This document shows, one piece after another, positions 1 through 10,110 of a stretch of DNA of 22,641 nt. Numbering within the stretch: the stretch's first letter is position 1; every line of letters begins with the position of its first letter. The DNA comes from Tubiluchus corallicola. Taxonomy: Eukaryota > Priapulida > Priapulimorpha > Priapulimorphida > Tubiluchidae. The notes under the pieces were generated by a model. The model made no database searches. It saw only the letters and a program-made list of their open reading frames with translations, and had not been told where the DNA came from. Where the stretch lies: contig JAQGDQ010002475.1 of assembly GCA_030141605.1 (NCBI GenBank), positions 1-22,641 on the forward strand, written 5' to 3'. The translations under genes were made by a program, and so were the position numbers.

Positions 1-192
<192 letters not shown>

Positions 193-240
193 CTAGCTCT
201 CTATTTGAGAAGGTGAAGTCGTTTGCTGTGGAGCGAAAGC

Positions 241-289
241 CGCCAGCTTTTTTTGCTGGCGCGTATTTTCATTCGCCACGGGGGTGGCG
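241..289 (-). other. Twin hairpins in the sucB-lpd gap
   Basis: Two perfect inverted repeats lie between the sucB stop and the lpd start. CGCCAGC (241-247) pairs with GCTGGCG (255-261) across a 7-base homopolymer that is all A in the minus-strand RNA. CGCCAC (274-279) pairs with GTGGCG (284-289) around a 4-base loop. Neither is followed by a U-run in the transcribed direction, so they do not look like simple intrinsic terminators. An RNA processing or stability element, or partial attenuation between sucB and lpd, is an inference. Confidence 0.5.
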
Positions 290-305
290 GAGAGGGGGTG
301 TAAAG

Positions 306-1484
306 CTAGCATGATTCTAAAACCATATGGCTTGGGTTTTCAAGATAATGTTTAATCGCGACCAAGAAGGAGACGGCTTCTTTTCCATCGATAATTCTAT
401 GATCATAGGTAAGAGCGAGGTACATGATGGGTCTGGCGGCGATTGTGCCGTCTTTTAGCACAACGGGTCTTTCTGTAATATTGTGCATTCCTAGGATGGC
501 GGATTGCGGGGGGTTTAAAATAGGTGTTGAGAGCATAGAGCCGTAGATTCCACCGTTTGTGATTGTGAAGGTTCCGCCTGAGAGTTCCTCGATCTGTAAT
601 TTTTTATTTTTCGCGCGTGTTGCGAAGTCGATAATTTTCTTTTCTATATCGGGTGGTGAGAGCTGCTCGACATTGCGGATGACGGGGACGACCAGTCCGT
701 TTTCGGTTCCGATGGCGACGCCGATATGGTAGTGGTTATGGTAAAGGATGGCGTCGTCGCGAATTTCCGCGTTGACGGCGGGGAATTCTTTTAAAGCGAG
801 GGTAGAGGCTTTAATAAAGAGGGACATAAAGCCCAGTTTTACAGAGTGTTTTTTTTGAAATTTTTCGTTTGCCTCTTTTCTGAGGCGTATAATCTCGGAC
901 ATATCCACTTCGTTAAAGGTCGTGAGCATGGCGGCTGTATTCTGAGCGTCTTTGAGCCGTTGCGCGATTTTTTTCCGCAAAGGAGTCATAGGAACGCTAA
1001 CGCTGTCTTTATCAAGGGGGATATTTTGCTGTTGTGTTTCTTCTGCTGTCGTGCGAACTGTTGGCGAGGGAGGAATATCTTCTTTAAGGATATGACCTTT
1101 GGGCCCGCTGGCGGGCAGGGTATTTATGTCGATTTGAGGAGACTGCTCAAGGATATGTCTCGCTGCTGGAGAGAGTTTCACGGCAGAAGGCTCCTCTTCT
1201 GCTGTTGTTGTGTCTTTTTTGTCTTTTGTTGTTTTTGTATTGATTTTACTGGTATCGATTTTTGCGATAATGGCGTTAACAGAGACGATATCATTTTCTG
1301 GATGGATGATTTCGGTGATGGTTCCGGCTTTGGGCGCTCTGATTTCTAGGGAGACTTTATCGGTTTCGATTTCGGCGATAATTTCATCTTCTTCCACGGT
1401 ATCGCCAATTGTTTTGAGCCAGCGTGCGATGACGGCTTCTGAGATGGATTCTCCGAGCATGGGGACGTGAATATCTATGGTCAT
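306..1484 (-). CDS. sucB: 2-oxoglutarate dehydrogenase E2, dihydrolipoyllysine succinyltransferase
   Basis: This is the core of the 2-oxoglutarate dehydrogenase complex. It transfers the succinyl group from the lipoyl arm to CoA. Residues 1-77 form the lipoyl domain, with the lipoylated lysine at K43 in ETDKVS. A linker rich in Thr, Lys and Asp follows. The peripheral subunit-binding domain begins near [10 protein letters not shown]. The acyltransferase domain ends with the catalytic HRIIDG motif (H362, D366). At 392 residues it has normal SucB length. I use the ATG at 1484, not the in-frame ATG at 1568: it has GGAG upstream, it begins directly with the lipoyl-domain strand, and the longer start would overlap the end of sucA. 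It lies 19 bases after sucA, consistent with co-transcription. The stop is TAG. Confidence 0.97.
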   Translation of the reverse strand: MTIDIHVPMLGESISEAVIARWLKTIGDTVEEDEIIAEIETDKVSLEIRAPKAGTITEIIHPENDIVSVNAIIAKIDTSKINTKTTKDKKDTTTAEEEPSAVKLSPAARHILEQSPQIDINTLPASGPKGHILKEDIPPSPTVRTTAEETQQQNIPLDKDSVSVPMTPLRKKIAQRLKDAQNTAAMLTTFNEVDMSEIIRLRKEANEKFQKKHSVKLGFMSLFIKASTLALKEFPAVNAEIRDDAILYHNHYHIGVAIGTENGLVVPVIRNVEQLSPPDIEKKIIDFATRAKNKKLQIEELSGGTFTITNGGIYGSMLSTPILNPPQSAILGMHNITERPVVLKDGTIAARPIMYLALTYDHRIIDGKEAVSFLVAIKHYLENPSHMVLESC

Positions 1485-1503
1485 ATTTTTTCTCCTGAGC
1501 GTT

Positions 1504-4362
1504 TTATTTTTGGTTCCAGGTTTTCCATTGTTGGATTCTGAAGAAGGGTTGTGGAATTTCGCGTTCATCTGCTGAGAGTGCCCAATGGAGGATTTCCTCT
1601 TGTTCCTGTAGGAATTTTTTATAGAACCCTCCTGCTGTTGCGGCGCTGCCTCTTCGTCCGACGTAGATGACGTGTTGATGCTGATGGTTTAATTCTTTTA
1701 GAATATTGTAGAGTCTGGGCTCAATAAAGATCCACGCGCCCATATTGGCGGGCTCTTCCTGACACCAGTAGATTTTTGCGTTAGGATATTGCTGGAATTG
1801 TTCTTTCAGCTTGCTCCATGGCAGAGGATAGAGCTGCTCGATTCGCGCGATGGCGACATTGGTTATTTTTCTTTTTTCTCTTTCCTGCAACAGGTCCCAA
1901 TATATTTTTCCGCTGCACAGGAGGAGTTTTTTTATTTCGCTATTGGGTTTTAGGGGATGTGTTTCTGATATGAATCGTTTAAACCCGCTGTTTTCTGCCA
2001 TTTCATGTAAGTCTGATGTTGCCATGGGGTGTCGCAGCATGGATTTTGGCGTCATAATGATGAGGGGTTTTCGGAAATTTCTGTAGATTTGTCGCCTTAG
2101 GGCGTGGAAATAGTTCGCCGGTGTGGTTGGGAAGATCACCTGTATATTATTTTCGGCGCAGAGTTGGAGATATCGCTCAAGGCGCGCGGAGGAATGTTCT
2201 GGTCCCTGTCCTTCGTATCCGTGGGGAAGAAGGAGTGTTATGCCGGACATGCGGAGCCATTTCGCTTCTGCGGATACGATAAACTGGTCGATCATGGTTT
2301 GGGCGCTATTTGCGAAATCGCCAAATTGCGCTTCCCATAGAATGAGTTTATGAGGGTCGGCCAGGGAATATCCGTATTCGAATCCGAGGACACCTGCTTC
2401 GGAAAGAGGGCTTTCCAGCACATCGAAGAAGGCTTGCCTGGAGGAGATATTATTAAGGGGGATGTATCGCTCTTCGTTTTCCTGATTGACGATGACGGCA
2501 TGTCGTTGTGAGAATGTTCCGCGGCAGGAGTCCTGTCCGGAGAGTCGCACGCCGATTCCTTCTTGCAGGAGTGTTCCGAAAGCGAGAGCTTCAGCAGTTG
2601 CCCAGTCGATTTGTTTTTGGTTTTCGATCAGCTGCTGTCGTTTTTCGTATTGTTGTTTAATTTTTCTGTGAGCGTTTGCTTTTTCGGGGATATGGGTTAT
2701 GGCTTTTCCGATAGCTTGGAGGGTTTTCAGGGGGACGAATGTTTCATGGTCGAGTCGTTCTTCTTCTCTGGAGTCAAAGGAGGGAGCGATCAGTCCTTTC
2801 CATCGCGCGGAGAGTTGGAAATTTTTTTCCGGCTGGTAGTTTTCCGCGTTATTGAAGGCTTCGTCTAGGGTCTGATTTTTTTGTTTTATGATAGTATTGA
2901 TATCGGTTTCCTGGAGGATATTCTCATCAATGAGTTTTTTTGCGTAGATTTCCTGTGTTGTGGGGTGGTTATGGATTGCTTGATACATGATAGGTTGTGT
3001 GAATCTGGGCTCGTCGCTTTCGTTATGGCCGTATCGTCGATAGCAGAACATATCGATGATGACGTCTCTATTGAATGTTTGTTGGAATTCCACGGCGAGT
3101 TTAGCGACATAGACAACGGCTTCTGGGTCATCGCCGTTTACGTGGAAGATAGGGGCTTGGATCATTTTGGCTACGTCGGAGGGGTATGGGGATGAGCGTG
3201 CTTTTGCGGGCGCTGTTGTAAATCCGATTTGGTTATTGACGATGAAATGTATGCTTCCGCCGGTTTTATAGCCGTTGAGCTGAGAGAGCGCGAGTGTTTC
3301 CGCGACGATTCCCTGTCCTGCGAACGCTGCGTCTCCGTGGAACATGAGTCCGAGGACTTGTTTTCGTTCTGTATCGTTGATGGAATCTTGGATCGCGCGG
3401 ACTTTTCCGACAACGACGGGGTTGACGGCTTCTAGGTGTGAAGGGTTGGCGCACAGGGAGAGATAGACGCTATTGTCGTTAAATTGTCTATTTGCGGAGG
3501 CGCCCAGATGGTATTTAACGTCGCCGGATCCTTCGACATTATCGGGATAGGTGGATCGTCCGTCGAATTCGGAGACGATTGCGCTCACGGATTTTTGGAG
3601 GGTATTGGCAAGGACGTTGAGACGTCCGCGGTGTGGCATTCCGATGACGATTTCTTTTACGCCGAGTTGTCCGCCATGTCTAATAATTTCTTCTATAGCG
3701 GGGATAGTGGCTTCGCCGCCGTCGAGTCCGAATCGTTTTGTTCCGGGATATTTTTTATGGAAGAATTTTTCGAAACATTCGGCGTCGACGAGTTGTTTAT
3801 AGATAGTTTGTTTTTCGCCGTTTGTGAAAAGGGGTGTACTTTTGATTGATTCGACATGTCGTTGTATCCAGTCTTTTTCTTCTGGCTCCATGATATGCAT
3901 AAATTCGACACCGATTGTCCCACAGTATGTTTGCTGGACGATTTGAATGATTTCTCTGAGGGTTGCGGTTTCGAGACCGAGATATCCGCTGATGAAGATC
4001 GGTCTGTCCATATCGTTGTCGGTGAAGTTGTAATTTTTTGGATCGAGTTCGGGGTGGGAGATTTTTCGTTCGATATTCAAAGGGTCGAAGTGAGCGATAA
4101 GATGCCCGCGAACGCGATAGGTTCTGATCATCATGAGCGCGCGAACGGTATCGAGGATAGCTTGTTTTTGCTGATCGTTGCTTACGGTCACGGCTGTTGT
4201 TGGCGTGATTATTTCGGAATCGGTTGTTTTTTGTTGTTCGATAGTGTGAAAGAATTGCGTCCATTCTGGATCAAGGGCATTTGGGTTGGTTTGATAATGT
4301 TTATAAAGATCGGCCAAGTAAAAGGCGTTATTTCCATTAAGAAGTGTATCGGTATGGCTCAT
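1504..4362 (-). CDS. sucA: 2-oxoglutarate dehydrogenase E1, thiamine-diphosphate dependent
   Basis: This is the decarboxylating subunit of the 2-oxoglutarate dehydrogenase complex. It uses thiamine diphosphate and Mg2+ to convert 2-oxoglutarate to a succinyl group on the lipoyl arm of SucB. The 952-residue length is typical. Visible motifs in order are the N-terminal E2-binding segment NAFYLADLY, the family block [11 protein letters not shown], the substrate region [16 protein letters not shown], the ThDP/Mg-binding stretch from GDAAFAGQG to NNQIGFTT, and [14 protein letters not shown]. The C-terminal pyrimidine-binding and E1 C-terminal regions are intact. The ATG at 4362 has a GGGGAAG site 5 bases upstream. 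A 132-base gap separates it from sucD and contains an inverted repeat. It stands between sucD and sucB, the usual alphaproteobacterial order. No frameshift was seen. Confidence 0.98.
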   Translation of the reverse strand: MSHTDTLLNGNNAFYLADLYKHYQTNPNALDPEWTQFFHTIEQQKTTDSEIITPTTAVTVSNDQQKQAILDTVRALMMIRTYRVRGHLIAHFDPLNIERKISHPELDPKNYNFTDNDMDRPIFISGYLGLETATLREIIQIVQQTYCGTIGVEFMHIMEPEEKDWIQRHVESIKSTPLFTNGEKQTIYKQLVDAECFEKFFHKKYPGTKRFGLDGGEATIPAIEEIIRHGGQLGVKEIVIGMPHRGRLNVLANTLQKSVSAIVSEFDGRSTYPDNVEGSGDVKYHLGASANRQFNDNSVYLSLCANPSHLEAVNPVVVGKVRAIQDSINDTERKQVLGLMFHGDAAFAGQGIVAETLALSQLNGYKTGGSIHFIVNNQIGFTTAPAKARSSPYPSDVAKMIQAPIFHVNGDDPEAVVYVAKLAVEFQQTFNRDVIIDMFCYRRYGHNESDEPRFTQPIMYQAIHNHPTTQEIYAKKLIDENILQETDINTIIKQKNQTLDEAFNNAENYQPEKNFQLSARWKGLIAPSFDSREEERLDHETFVPLKTLQAIGKAITHIPEKANAHRKIKQQYEKRQQLIENQKQIDWATAEALAFGTLLQEGIGVRLSGQDSCRGTFSQRHAVIVNQENEERYIPLNNISSRQAFFDVLESPLSEAGVLGFEYGYSLADPHKLILWEAQFGDFANSAQTMIDQFIVSAEAKWLRMSGITLLLPHGYEGQGPEHSSARLERYLQLCAENNIQVIFPTTPANYFHALRRQIYRNFRKPLIIMTPKSMLRHPMATSDLHEMAENSGFKRFISETHPLKPNSEIKKLLLCSGKIYWDLLQEREKRKITNVAIARIEQLYPLPWSKLKEQFQQYPNAKIYWCQEEPANMGAWIFIEPRLYNILKELNHQHQHVIYVGRRGSAATAGGFYKKFLQEQEEILHWALSADEREIPQPFFRIQQWKTWNQK

Positions 4363-4392
4363 TTTCTTCCCCTGTTTTCATTTTCCGTCAAG

Positions 4393-4437
4393 CGCTTTTA
4401 TTTTGCTGTATATAGTGTTTATTTTGGGTTAAAAGCG
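4393..4437 (-). other. Inverted repeat in the sucD-sucA gap
   Basis: CGCTTTTA (4393-4400) is an exact reverse complement of TAAAAGCG (4430-4437), with 29 A/T-rich bases between them, in the 132-base leader of sucA. It could form a long-looped hairpin in the minus-strand transcript or be a binding site. No U-run follows. Function is unknown. Confidence 0.35.
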
Positions 4438-4494
4438 TTTTATGGTCCATGGGTATTCTGTCTTTGAGTGATGGTTAATTATCTCTCTTTAAGG

Positions 4495-5361
4495 TTAGGA
4501 TAATTTCAGTGATGTCGCGATATCGGCAGGCGATTTTGGTACGGTAATGCCAGCTTTTTTCAGGGCGTTTATTTTATCGATGGCGGTTCCTTTTCCGTCG
4601 GAGATGATGGCGCCCGCGTGTCCCATTCGTTTTCCTGGTGGCGCTGTGACGCCAGCGATGAATCCGACTGTTGGTTTTTTGATTGGCGATTGCGCGAGGA
4701 ATTTGGCGGCTTCTTCCTCTTCGGTTCCGCCGATTTCACCGATCATGATAATTCCGTATGTTTTCTCATCTTCTAAAAAGAGTTTCAGACAATCGATAAA
4801 CCCGAGTCCGTGTATGGGGTCTCCGCCGATACCGATGCAGGTTGATTGTCCTATTCCGATGGCGGTTGTTTGCGCGACGGCTTCGTATGTCAGTGTTCCG
4901 GATCGGGAGACGATACCGATATGGCCTGGCTGGTGTATATAGCCGGGCATGATGCCGATTTTGCATTCGCCTGGTGTGATTATTCCGGGGCAGTTTGGCC
5001 CGATGAGGGTAGATTCTGAGGTTTTCAGTGCGGCTTTTACGCGCAGCATATCGAGGATGGGGATTCCTTCTGTGATGCAGATAATGAGGGGTATTTTCGC
5101 GTTGATTGCTTCTAAGATGGCGTCTGCGGCGAAGGGGGCGGGTACATAGATAACGGTTGCGTTTGCGTCTGTTTCATTTTTAGCGTCTTGCAGGGTATTA
5201 AAGACGGGGAGGCCGAGATGTTTTGTTCCGCCTTTTCCTGGGGTAACGCCACCGACGAGGTTTGTTCCGTATGCGATGGCTTGTTCGGAGTGAAATGTTC
5301 CTTGCTGTCCGGTAAATCCTTGACAGAGGAGCCGTGTATTTTTATTGACGAGGATGGACAT
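4495..5361 (-). CDS. sucD: Succinyl-CoA synthetase (succinate-CoA ligase) alpha subunit
   Basis: This is the alpha subunit of succinyl-CoA synthetase. It binds CoA and carries the phosphohistidine intermediate in the interconversion of succinyl-CoA and succinate with ATP/GTP formation. At 288 residues it has normal length. The CoA-binding Rossmann domain begins [12 protein letters not shown] (residues 13-24). The ligase domain holds GPNCPGI and the active-site histidine H248 in MGHAGAII. I chose the ATG at 5361 because it matches the conserved N-terminus ([18 protein letters not shown]). A longer open frame extends to 5559, but the added part is the out-of-frame image of sucC. The start overlaps the sucC stop by one base (TAATG), so the two subunits are probably translationally coupled. 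Confidence 0.98.
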   Translation of the reverse strand: MSILVNKNTRLLCQGFTGQQGTFHSEQAIAYGTNLVGGVTPGKGGTKHLGLPVFNTLQDAKNETDANATVIYVPAPFAADAILEAINAKIPLIICITEGIPILDMLRVKAALKTSESTLIGPNCPGIITPGECKIGIMPGYIHQPGHIGIVSRSGTLTYEAVAQTTAIGIGQSTCIGIGGDPIHGLGFIDCLKLFLEDEKTYGIIMIGEIGGTEEEEAAKFLAQSPIKKPTVGFIAGVTAPPGKRMGHAGAIISDGKGTAIDKINALKKAGITVPKSPADIATSLKLS

Positions 5362-6530
5362 TATTCGGTCTCCTTTACGGCCTGGACGATTTTTTGGGCG
5401 GCTTCTGTTAATGTTGTTGCGGTTATAATAGGGAAGGGGGCGTTTTGCAGGAGCTCCTGTCCTTGAGTGACGTTTGTTCCTTCCAGTCGGATCACAAGGG
5501 GGATAGAAAGGGGGATAGTTTCCAGTGCTTTTAGGATTCCTTCCGCGATGAGGTTGCATCGCATGATTCCGCCGAAGATATTGACGAGGATTCCCTTGAC
5601 GTTTGGGTCAGCGAGCACGAGTTGAAAAGCGACTGCGATTCGCTCTGCGGTTGCGTTTCCGCCGACATCGAGGAAGTTTGCGGGCTCTCCTCCGTGGAGT
5701 TTGATAATATCCATGGTTGCCATGGCGAGTCCTGCTCCGTTGACCATGCAGCCGATATTTCCGTCAAGTTTGACGTAATTTAATTCATGTTTAGAGGCTT
5801 CCAGTTCGGCTTGATCTTCCTCATCTTTGTCTCGCAGGGCGGCGATATCTTTTTGCCGGTAGAGAGCGTTATCATCGAAGGAGACTTTTGCGTCAAGGGC
5901 CATGAGTGTATCGTCCTGTGTTAGGATCATGGGGTTGATTTCGACGAGGGAGGCGTCTGTTGTCGTGAAGCTTTTGTAAAGAGCGTTTAGAAACTGGTTT
6001 GCCTGTGCGATCTGTTTTCCGGAGAGTCCTAGGAAGAAGGCGACTTCTCGGGTATGGAAGGCGGAAAGGCCGACAAGGGGGTCGATAGGGAGCCGGAGGA
6101 TTTTCTCGGGGGTTTTCTCGGCGACTTCTTCGATATTCACACCGCCTTCTGGGGAAGCGATCAGGGTGAAGGTGTTATGTTGCCGATCGATTAGCATACT
6201 GAGGTAGAATTCTTTTTGTATGGAGCATCCTTGTTCGATCAGGAGTCTTTTGACTTCTTTTCCTTCGGGACCTGTCTGTGCTGTAACGAGTATTTTTCCG
6301 AGCATATTTTCGGCGGTTTTTCGCAGGTCATCGAGGGTGTCGACTAATTTGACTCCGCCGGCTTTTCCGCGTCCTCCTGCGTGAATTTGCGCTTTGACGA
6401 CCCATTGGTTCCCGCCGAGTTTATGGGCGTTTTCAAGGGCTTCGTCGGCTGTCCGTGCGGCGTATCCGTTCGGGACGGTGACGCCAAAGCTTTTCAGAAG
6501 GTTTTTTGCTTGATATTCGTGAATATTCAT
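5361..6530 (-). CDS. sucC: Succinyl-CoA synthetase (ADP/GDP-forming) beta subunit
   Basis: This is the beta subunit with the ATP-grasp nucleotide-binding fold. It partners SucD in the substrate-level phosphorylation step of the TCA cycle. The 389 residues match the family length. It starts [17 protein letters not shown], the family signature. The ATP-grasp region includes [19 protein letters not shown]. The C-terminal half has the Mg/phosphate-binding EINPM, the conserved DVGGNA and the FGGIMRC segment. The ATG at 6530 has an AGGG site about 10 bases upstream. It follows mdh by 211 bases, a long gap for this operon, holding a strong hairpin just after the mdh stop. Either a second promoter or differential mRNA stability between mdh and sucC is plausible. 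Confidence 0.98.
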   Translation of the reverse strand: MNIHEYQAKNLLKSFGVTVPNGYAARTADEALENAHKLGGNQWVVKAQIHAGGRGKAGGVKLVDTLDDLRKTAENMLGKILVTAQTGPEGKEVKRLLIEQGCSIQKEFYLSMLIDRQHNTFTLIASPEGGVNIEEVAEKTPEKILRLPIDPLVGLSAFHTREVAFFLGLSGKQIAQANQFLNALYKSFTTTDASLVEINPMILTQDDTLMALDAKVSFDDNALYRQKDIAALRDKDEEDQAELEASKHELNYVKLDGNIGCMVNGAGLAMATMDIIKLHGGEPANFLDVGGNATAERIAVAFQLVLADPNVKGILVNIFGGIMRCNLIAEGILKALETIPLSIPLVIRLEGTNVTQGQELLQNAPFPIITATTLTEAAQKIVQAVKETE

Positions 6531-6684
6531 TGAGTATTTTTCCCTGTTATTCTAGCGCTTAATTTTTTTTATAAAGCTATTTTAATTTATAGTGGTAATT
6601 TCCATTATCGTTTAGTGTTTTGTTTAAAGCCATATTGTTTTGCTTTGATAACGGTTGTTTTCAAGCTTTTGCCGGCAGAGATGA

Positions 6685-6729
6685 GGAGAGCGCGAAAGCG
6701 ACCTTTAAGGCGGTGTTTACGCGCTCTTC
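6685..6729 (-). other. Strong hairpin in the mdh-sucC intergenic RNA
   Basis: In the minus-strand transcript, just after the mdh stop, GAAGAGCGCG (6729-6720) pairs with CGCGCTCTCC (6694-6685) with one mismatch. The stem continues inward with AAA:UUU and ACC:GGU pairs around an 8-base loop. It is 45 nt in all. No U-run follows, so it is not a typical intrinsic terminator. It may be a 3' stabiliser or cleavage site separating mdh from sucCDAB mRNA. Confidence 0.5.
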
Positions 6730-6741
6730 TTATAGCGATAG

Positions 6742-7707
<966 letters not shown>

Positions 7708-7765
7708 TTAGATTAATAAATGATTTAAAGGTTTATTGTGTTACTGGTTACTATTCTTAAGTGAG

Positions 7766-7793
7766 GCTATAATAACTTTTCTTGACAGTCAAG
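7766..7793 (-). promoter_or_regulatory. Candidate mdh promoter with a palindrome over its -35 box
   Basis: On the minus strand, TTGACT (7792-7787) is followed after 15 bases by TATAGC (7771-7766), about 70 bases upstream of the mdh start. The spacing is short and the -10 box weak. The -35 box lies inside a 13-base palindrome, CTTGACTGTCAAG (7793-7781), which could be an operator. Confidence 0.35.
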
Positions 7794-7824
7794 CCTATTT
7801 GAGCGTTTTGCTGTGGCAGGTGGC

Positions 7825-8823
7825 TTAACGGTGAAAGGGAAATTTTGAGAAGGATTGCTGGATATTTTTTTCGACACCGAAAATGTGTGCAAAAAGAGCC
7901 ATTCGGACAGGAATGCCGTTATCGGCCTGCTTGAAGATGGCGAGTCTTGGATCGTCATTGAGATCGTCGGCGAGGTCATTGGCGTTAGCTCTGCTGTCTC
8001 GTGGCAGGGGGTGCATGATGATTGTTGATTTTTTACAATATTCGTTAACTTTTTCGCGATTGATTCGAAAGGCACTGCTGTAATTTTGTGAGCCTGTATT
8101 TTCGGAGAATCGCTCTTGTTGTACGCGTGTTGCATAGACGACGTCGCAGTCGGTGATTCCGTCTGTCAGGGTGTGGAAGGTTTCCACGGAAATATTTTTT
8201 TCTTTCAGGTAGCTGATGACGCCTTCTGGCATAGCAAGGTGGGATGGAGAGACTAGGTTGATATGTATTCCCGGATACAAAGCGAGTAATCTGGCGAGGG
8301 AATGGACGGTCCGCCCGTGTTTTAGATCACCGACGAGGGCGATTTTCGCGTTATCTATTTTTTTATCTATGAGGGAGAATTCTTTGAAGATTGTATAAAG
8401 ATCAAGGAGGGATTGAGTAGGATGTTCGCCGATTCCGTCGCCACCGTTAATGACGGGTACGGGGGAGGATTGTGCGAATTGCTTGGCGGATCCGACATCG
8501 GGGTGCCGCAGGACAATGACGTCGACATATCCACCGATGACCCGAGCGGTATCGTAGAGGGATTCTCCTTTCGAGATAGAGGAGAATTGCACCCCTGTGA
8601 CGTCGCAAATCGATCCGCCGAGTCGATTGAAGGCTGTCGCAAAGCTCATGCGTGTTCGGGTGCTGGGTTCAAAGAAGAGGTTGGCGAGGACGATTCCGTT
8701 AAGGAGAGAGGTTTTTTCCTTCCTGTTAGCGATGGGCTCGAGTTGTTGTGCGGTTTGAAAAAGGGCGTGTAGATTTTCGCGGTTAAACTGTTTTACCGAG
8801 AGGATATGAGAATTAAAAAGCAT
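7825..8823 (-). CDS. pyrB: Aspartate carbamoyltransferase catalytic subunit
   Basis: This enzyme catalyses the first committed step of pyrimidine synthesis, joining carbamoyl phosphate and aspartate to N-carbamoyl-aspartate. It has 332 residues. The carbamoyl-phosphate site FEPSTRTR is at residues 51-58, the active-site loop SSISKGES has K85, and HPTQ is at 134-137. The aspartate domain has GDLKHGRTVHSL, the ATRVQQERF loop and MHPLPR. The GDLK-GRTVHS form resembles the E. coli and other gammaproteobacterial enzymes, not the usual alphaproteobacterial type as I know it (where this stretch reads closer to GDIxHSRVxRS). No pyrI regulatory subunit or pyrC homologue lies in this window. It follows tal by 36 bases, so the two are likely co-transcribed. 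The ATG at 8823 has AAGGA about 10 bases upstream. Confidence 0.96.
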   Translation of the reverse strand: MLFNSHILSVKQFNRENLHALFQTAQQLEPIANRKEKTSLLNGIVLANLFFEPSTRTRMSFATAFNRLGGSICDVTGVQFSSISKGESLYDTARVIGGYVDVIVLRHPDVGSAKQFAQSSPVPVINGGDGIGEHPTQSLLDLYTIFKEFSLIDKKIDNAKIALVGDLKHGRTVHSLARLLALYPGIHINLVSPSHLAMPEGVISYLKEKNISVETFHTLTDGITDCDVVYATRVQQERFSENTGSQNYSSAFRINREKVNEYCKKSTIIMHPLPRDSRANANDLADDLNDDPRLAIFKQADNGIPVRMALFAHIFGVEKNIQQSFSKFPFHR

Positions 8824-8859
8824 GAATAATAGTTCCTTTTTCGTGTATTAAATAGTGTG

Positions 8860-9813
8860 TTAGAGGGTTTGAATAAGTTGTTTTAGTTTTTCGAGGTCCG
8901 CGTTGAAGTTTCTGATTCCTTCCGCGAGTTTTTCTGTTGCCATTGGATTTTCGTTCATGAGCCAGCGGAATTTATTTTCGTTGAGTTCAAGGGGGGCGAC
9001 ATTTTGGGATTTCGCGCTTTTCGCGCTTAGTTTTTGTGTAAGGGGGTTTGTATCGTTTTGGAGTTCTGTAAGGAGGGTGGGACTGATGGTGAGGCGATCG
9101 CATCCCGCGAGGGCTTCGATTTCCTCTTTATTTCTAAAGGACGCGCCCATGACGATTGTATTGATATCGAATTTTTTATAATAGGTATAGATTTCCTGTA
9201 CGGACAGGACGCCTGGGTCATTTTCGGCTGTGTATGTTTCTCCGGTTGTTTGTGTATACCAATCGAGGATTCTCCCGACGAACGGAGAAATTAAAAAGAC
9301 ATTCGCATCGGCGCATGCGACAGCTTGTGTGAGGCAGAAAAGGAGTGTGAGGTTACAGCGTATATTTTCTTTTTCGAGAATTTTCGCAGCTTGGATCCCT
9401 TCCCATGTCGCGGCGATTTTAATCAGGACTCTTTCGGGGGGGATGTTGGCTTCTTTATAGAGGGAGATAAGGTATCGCGCTCGTTTGATGGTTTCTTCTC
9501 TGTGGAAGGAGAGGGAGGCGTCGACTTCTGTGGAGATATAGCCGGGGATCAGGTTAAGGAGTTCTGCGCCGAAATTAACGGAGAGTTTATCGATGCTGTT
9601 ATTGAGTTGTGTTTCTTTGCTGCCGCCCTTTTTTTGGGCCCATTTTATGGCATTTTTCACGAGGGGTTCGTATTTTGGCATTTGGGCGGCCTGATAGATG
9701 AGGGAGGGGTTGGTTGTGCAGTCTTGTGGTGAGAATTGTTCAATCGCGGTGATATTTCCGGTATCAGCGACGACGGTTGTATAGGTTTTGAGCTGTTGAA
9801 GTTTTGATATCAT
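8860..9813 (-). CDS. tal: Transaldolase, TalB type
   Basis: This pentose-phosphate enzyme transfers a dihydroxyacetone unit between sedoheptulose 7-phosphate and glyceraldehyde 3-phosphate. The fold is a class I aldolase barrel. Near the N-terminus are TTVVADTGN and the TTNPSLI motif. The Schiff-base lysine sits in LIKIAATWEGI (K132 when counted from the chosen start). I start at the ATG 9813, not the in-frame GTG at 9822. An AAGGG site lies 8 bases before the ATG but abuts the GTG, and the resulting 317 residues equal the length of E. coli TalB, with the catalytic lysine at the same number. The large TalB type is typical of gammaproteobacteria. With pyrB it forms a two-gene unit ahead of the mdh-suc block. 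Confidence 0.95.
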   Translation of the reverse strand: MISKLQQLKTYTTVVADTGNITAIEQFSPQDCTTNPSLIYQAAQMPKYEPLVKNAIKWAQKKGGSKETQLNNSIDKLSVNFGAELLNLIPGYISTEVDASLSFHREETIKRARYLISLYKEANIPPERVLIKIAATWEGIQAAKILEKENIRCNLTLLFCLTQAVACADANVFLISPFVGRILDWYTQTTGETYTAENDPGVLSVQEIYTYYKKFDINTIVMGASFRNKEEIEALAGCDRLTISPTLLTELQNDTNPLTQKLSAKSAKSQNVAPLELNENKFRWLMNENPMATEKLAEGIRNFNADLEKLKQLIQTL

Positions 9814-9834
9814 TTTGGCCACCCTTATTTTATT

Positions 9835-9862
9835 TATATATTGCGGGAAAGTGAGGTTTCAA
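9835..9862 (-). promoter_or_regulatory. Candidate sigma-70-type promoter for tal-pyrB
   Basis: On the minus strand, TTGAAA (9862-9857) is followed after 16 bases by TATATA (9840-9835), within a TATATAAATAA run. Transcription would start about 15 bases before the tal ATG, giving a very short leader with the AAGGG site. The rest of the 297-base divergent gap up to 10110 holds no ORF I can support. Confidence 0.45.
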
Positions 9863-10110
9863 AAGGCTTAATAAAGGATATTTTCATAGAAAAGTGTGCC
9901 TGTAATTGCCAAATTTGTCAATAGCGCTTGCGTATGAGGGGTGGGTTTGTTTTTTATTTTGCCGGTGAGGTTTTTGGGTAGGGGATTTATTTTCTTTGGA
10001 GGGTCTGTGTTTTTGTGGACTATTCTCGGTATGGGCAAACTGTTGCATATAATTTAAAATCGTTATATGTTTGTTGTAAATAATATTCTGTTTGGTGTGA
10101 GTTTAAGGAA

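Noticed and set aside
1485-1568. Extended N-terminus of sucB to an ATG at 1568
   Set aside because: The extra residues overlap the end of sucA in another frame and precede the conserved lipoyl-domain start. The ATG at 1484 has a good ribosome site.
4388-4450. 20-codon minus-strand ORF in the sucD-sucA gap
   Set aside because: It has no ribosome site, no recognisable sequence and A/T-rich composition, so it is likely chance.
3856-4467. Long plus-strand open frame (203 codons) opposite the start of sucA, and similar frames at 846-1349, 3484-3849 and 9325-9732
   Set aside because: They lie opposite well-supported genes, have no recognisable domains, and are expected from the strong G/T bias of this strand.
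5362-5559. Extended N-terminus of sucD into sucC
   Set aside because: The added sequence is the out-of-frame reading of sucC, and the family N-terminus begins at the ATG at 5361.
10048-10053. TATAAT upstream of the DUF3576 gene as a -10 box
   Set aside because: No acceptable -35 hexamer lies 16-18 bases upstream and the region is generally A/T-rich, so I do not call a promoter.
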